From JASHVB01 sp036489395 (GTDB lineage: Bacteria; Pseudomonadota; Alphaproteobacteria; Acetobacterales; Acetobacteraceae): a stretch of DNA of 64,000 nucleotides. The stretch lies in assembly GCA_036489395.1 (NCBI GenBank), contig DASXFW010000047.1:1-64000 (forward strand), given 5' to 3'. A model generated the notes under the pieces. That model searched no databases. It worked only from the letters and a program-made list of their open reading frames with translations, and was not told the DNA's origin. Made by a program: the position numbers and the translations under genes. Positions 61,312 to 64,000 of this stretch are shown here, in pieces. Each line of letters begins with the position of its first letter. Positions within the stretch are counted from its first letter, which is position 1.

Positions 61312-62673
61312 ATGAGACGAACATCTCTCGCAGACCGGGTTGCAACCAGCCGCTCGGCATTGCGCGACATCGCGCCATTGCGTGTTGCCGGGCGGGTTAC
61401 CAGCCTGTCCGGGCTCGCGGTCGAAATCGATGGCCTCGCCGGGCACGTCTCGGTGGGCGATCGACTGCTGCTGGAGGCGCGTGACGGCCACGCGGTAGCG
61501 GCGGAAGTCGTCGGATTTCGTGCCGGTATGACGCAGGCGATGGCGTTCGACGCGCTGGACGGTCTCGGCCCCGGCACCCAGGCGGTGTGCGCGAGCGAGC
61601 GCAATGGCGCGTTCTTCGTGGCGGACGAATGGCTGGGCCGGGTGCTCGATCCGCTGGGTCGGCCGCTGGACCGGCACGGTCCATTGCCGGGCGGACCGAA
61701 GCCGCGCCCGCTGCGCGCCGCGCCGCCGGACGCAACCACGCGCGCGCGCCTCGGCCCGCGCATCAGCCTGGGAGTGCGGGCGCTGGATTGTTTCACCACC
61801 TGTCGCATGGGCCAACGGCTTGGCCTGTTTTCCGGCTCCGGCATTGGCAAATCGACGTTGCTCGCGATGCTGGCGCGGCACACCGCCTGCGACGTCGCCG
61901 TCCTGGCGCTGGTCGGCGAGCGCGGACGCGAGGTGCGGGAGTTCCTGGAGGACGATCTCGGCGCCGAGGGCCTCGCCCGCTCGGTTGTTGTGGTCGCCAC
62001 ATCCGACGCGCCGCCGCTGCTGCGCCGCCAGGCCGCCTATGCCGCCATGACGGTAGCCGAGCACTTCCGCGACCAAGGGCGCTCCGTCCTGTTCCTGATG
62101 GACAGCGTCACCCGCTTCTGCCTGGCATTGCGGGAGATCGGCCTTTCCGCCGGGGAGCCGCCAGCCACGCGCGGCTACCCCCCGAGCGTGTTCGCCGAGC
62201 TGCCGCGCCTGCTGGAGCGTGCCGGTCCCGGCCGCGACCACCCCGACCATCCGGCCGGCCAGATCACCGCCCTCTTCACTGTTCTTGTGGAGGGCGACGA
62301 CCACAACGAACCGGTGGCCGACGCGGTGCGCGGCATCCTCGACGGCCACGTCATCCTGGATCGCCGCATCGCCGAGGCTGGCCGCTATCCGGCGGTGGAC
62401 GTGCTGCGCTCGCTGTCGCGCGCCGCAGCCGGCTGCCTGGATGCCTGGGAGGCGGCGCTGGTGCGCCGTGCGCGCGGCATCCTGGCATTGCAGGAGGACA
62501 TGGCGGATTTGCTCCGGCTGGGCGCCTATCGGGCCGGAACCGACCCGGCGGTGGACGAGGCGGTGGCGCTCGGCCCGCGCATCGAGACGATGTTGCGCCA
62601 GGACCGTGCCGAGCGAGGCACGATGCAGCAGGCATTCGAGCGGCTGCGGGAGGCGATGAACGATGGCGCGTGA
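61312..62673 (+). CDS. fliI: flagellum-specific ATPase FliI
   Basis: A 453-aa type III export ATPase. Walker A is SGSGIGKST (residues ~174-182), the catalytic Glu is in LVGERGREVREF, Walker B is VLFLMDSVTRFC, and REIGLSAGEPPATRGYPPSVFAELPRLLERAG is diagnostic of the FliI/YscN family. It powers export of flagellar subunits. Divergent from ctrA, which may regulate it. The next gene overlaps by 11 bases. FliJ-like protein follows. Confidence 0.95.
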   Translation: MRRTSLADRVATSRSALRDIAPLRVAGRVTSLSGLAVEIDGLAGHVSVGDRLLLEARDGHAVAAEVVGFRAGMTQAMAFDALDGLGPGTQAVCASERNGAFFVADEWLGRVLDPLGRPLDRHGPLPGGPKPRPLRAAPPDATTRARLGPRISLGVRALDCFTTCRMGQRLGLFSGSGIGKSTLLAMLARHTACDVAVLALVGERGREVREFLEDDLGAEGLARSVVVVATSDAPPLLRRQAAYAAMTVAEHFRDQGRSVLFLMDSVTRFCLALREIGLSAGEPPATRGYPPSVFAELPRLLERAGPGRDHPDHPAGQITALFTVLVEGDDHNEPVADAVRGILDGHVILDRRIAEAGRYPAVDVLRSLSRAAAGCLDAWEAALVRRARGILALQEDMADLLRLGAYRAGTDPAVDEAVALGPRIETMLRQDRAERGTMQQAFERLREAMNDGA

Positions 62674-63088
62674 TCCGCTGCCGGTGCTGCTGCGGCTACG
62701 CCGTCTGGCGCAGGACGCGGCACAGCACGAGCTGGGGGAGGGCGTGCGGGCGGAATTCGCTGCGGCGGTGCGGCTGTCCGATCTGGATCTGACGCTGGAA
62801 CAGGAGACGGCGGCGGTGGCGGGTGTGGCCGATGCGGACCTGCTGCGCGCGGCGTACCCGACCTGGCTGGCCCACGCACGCCGTGTGCGGCGGGACGCGC
62901 AGGCGGCGCTGGATGCCGCGACGGAGCGCACCGTGGCGTTGCGGCTGCAACTGGCCGACGCCCGCGCGGCGACGCGGGTGGTGGAGGCGTTGCAGGCGCG
63001 GCACGCCGCGGTGCGGGCGGCGGGGGAGGCGCGGCGGGAGCAGCGGGTACTGGATGAGGCCGGGCAGCGGCGCAACGGCAGCGGGTAA
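62663..63088 (+). CDS. FliJ-like flagellar export protein
   Basis: A 141-aa Ala/Arg-rich helical protein. It overlaps the 3' end of fliI by 11 bases, the usual place of fliJ. The long heptad-like helix (AHARRVRRDAQAALDAATERTVALRLQLADARAATRVVEALQ) matches FliJ's coiled coil that plugs the FliI ring. Sequence identity with FliJ cannot be judged by eye; assignment is from context and coiled-coil pattern. Confidence 0.7.
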   Translation: MARDPLPVLLRLRRLAQDAAQHELGEGVRAEFAAAVRLSDLDLTLEQETAAVAGVADADLLRAAYPTWLAHARRVRRDAQAALDAATERTVALRLQLADARAATRVVEALQARHAAVRAAGEARREQRVLDEAGQRRNGSG

Positions 63089-63187
63089 CGCAAAGAGTGG
63101 CGGTTGGTGACGAATTTTTGTTGATTCCCGGCGGATAATCGCGGCACGTATCATTTTGCGAGAACGCACTGCGGGGGGAATGCCAGC

Positions 63188-63940
63188 GTGTCCGACGTTA
63201 TGGACGATGATGATTCCGAATTCGACGGCCAGATCTCAGCGACCTGGGTGAATGTGAAGAGCGCGTTTGCGGCGAAGGGTTCCCGCCTGCGCGGCAGCGG
63301 CACCGCCAAGACGGTCGCCACGACAACCAACACGGTTGGATCGATGAGCATCACCGCGGCGTCGCTCGCGACCGGGACCAACTCGCTGGCGGTGGCCGGC
63401 GCGATTGCCGCAGGCGCCGCGGTGTCGGCCACCGGCATCGGCCTGGTCGTCACCGGCGGTGTCCTGACGCTGACCAGCATGGCGACCAACGCCACGTCCA
63501 TGGTCAAGACCGCCGCGCACGTGATGGGGCTGAAGAAGATCTGCGGCAAGCTGGGTGAATTCCGGGGCTGCAACTGCGTGAACGTGGGGCTGGTGTCGGC
63601 GGAGATGGCGCAGGATCACGACTGGATCGGCCGCAAGGTGCTGCCCTACATCATCAGCCAGAAGACAGAGAAGGCGGTGAAGAAGGGCGTCGGCGTCGTG
63701 CCCGGCGCTTCGCTGCTGACCAACATGTATCGGCTGGGGCGCTTCGCGTTCAAGAAAGACCGCGGCAAGAAGCGCGGCTTCTATGCGTACGTGCTGACGC
63801 GGCACCTGATCACGCACGACTGCATGCTGGCCGGCGCCATCGTGGCAGAGCTGTTCTCGGACCGGGAGATGCTGACGCTGCGGATGTTCGATTCCGACCA
63901 GTCCAGCCCGATCATCGCGGGGAAGATGAAGTCGGTCTGA
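63188..63940 (+). CDS. hypothetical protein with Gly/Ala-rich hydrophobic segment
   Basis: A 250-aa protein, not recognised. After an acidic N-terminus (MSDVMDDDDSEFDG) it has two Gly/Ala-rich hydrophobic stretches (SLATGTNSLAVAGAIAAGAAVSATGIGLVVTGGVLTL), as seen in secreted effectors or membrane-inserting toxins. The C-terminal part is basic and soluble (KTEKAVKKGVGVVPG, FAFKKDRGKKRGFYAYV, RHLITHDCMLAGAIVAEL). Cys-x-Cys is at GCNCVN. Start GTG 63188 or ATG 63200. Flagellar genes lie upstream, tRNA-Gly convergent downstream. Confidence 0.65.
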   Translation: MSDVMDDDDSEFDGQISATWVNVKSAFAAKGSRLRGSGTAKTVATTTNTVGSMSITAASLATGTNSLAVAGAIAAGAAVSATGIGLVVTGGVLTLTSMATNATSMVKTAAHVMGLKKICGKLGEFRGCNCVNVGLVSAEMAQDHDWIGRKVLPYIISQKTEKAVKKGVGVVPGASLLTNMYRLGRFAFKKDRGKKRGFYAYVLTRHLITHDCMLAGAIVAELFSDREMLTLRMFDSDQSSPIIAGKMKSV

Positions 63941-63941
63941 G

Positions 63942-64000
<59 letters not shown>

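Overview
The window is a high-GC chromosomal segment from an alphaproteobacterium, most likely in the Acetobacteraceae/Rhodospirillales. The main clues are a CtrA-type cell-cycle regulator (phospho-acceptor D51, Ala-Ala C-terminus) divergent from fliI, a DUF815 ATPase divergent from yajC, many LLM-class (luciferase-like) oxidoreductases, and large glycosyltransferases carrying WYAARYPDV-type repeats. No rRNA, CRISPR array, integrase or intact insertion sequence was found. There are two tRNA genes: tRNA-Gln(CTG) and a partial tRNA-Gly(TCC) at the right edge.

Layout. 0.2-1.2 kb: two half-size chromate transporter genes. 1.3-11.2 kb: a glycan locus (GT2, GT11-like, GT92-like, a 1212-aa fusion of three glycosyltransferases, GT61) interrupted by an LLM oxidoreductase. 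11.4-15.3 kb: small-molecule catabolism (HCCA isomerase + SDR; PEP mutase/isocitrate lyase family + enoyl-CoA hydratase). 15.3-16.7 kb: a membrane protein and repeats. 16.7-21.0 kb: a reverse-strand operon joined by ATGA overlaps (2OG oxygenase, two small unknown proteins, TPP enzyme, CoxG-like protein). 21.1-22.5 kb: a TauD-like dioxygenase, a candidate 26-codon cationic peptide gene and a truncated isomerase pseudogene. 22.7-30.1 kb: an F420-related block (fused FbiC, three LLM enzymes, haloalkane dehalogenase, unknown protein, GST). 30.2-36.3 kb: DUF1003 protein and acyl-CoA metabolism. 36.4-40.2 kb: DUF815/YajC and a creatininase-PanE-SDR operon. 40.3-48.7 kb: hybrid histidine kinase, two more LLM enzymes, LysR, serine hydrolase, Crp/Fnr regulator. 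48.7-57.4 kb: an accessory-looking zone with a STAND-like NTPase, a small membrane protein behind a consensus-like promoter, Uma2 nuclease, a MITE-like element, a chemoreceptor, two unknown small proteins and repeated gene-tail remnants. 57.4-60.0 kb: a diiron-type MBL protein coupled to a PAS-GGDEF-EAL protein. 60.2-64.0 kb: tRNA-Gln, ctrA, fliI/fliJ-like, an unknown hydrophobic protein and tRNA-Gly.

The intergenic space carries palindromic repeats. There is a composite element with a roughly 100-bp GC-rich palindrome (six copies), a TGTCATTGCGAG-type REP family (one copy lies in frame inside the 1212-aa glycosyltransferase), a MITE-like element with 21-bp ends, and a 42-bp inverted pair. 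Nearly every convergent gene junction that is long enough holds one of these. The most interesting candidates for undescribed biology are the two-gene HEPN-like module inside the metabolic operon, the 26-codon cationic peptide gene, the F420/LLM cluster in a proteobacterium, the STAND/leaderless-gene island, and the decayed tRNA-Gln-flank repeats.
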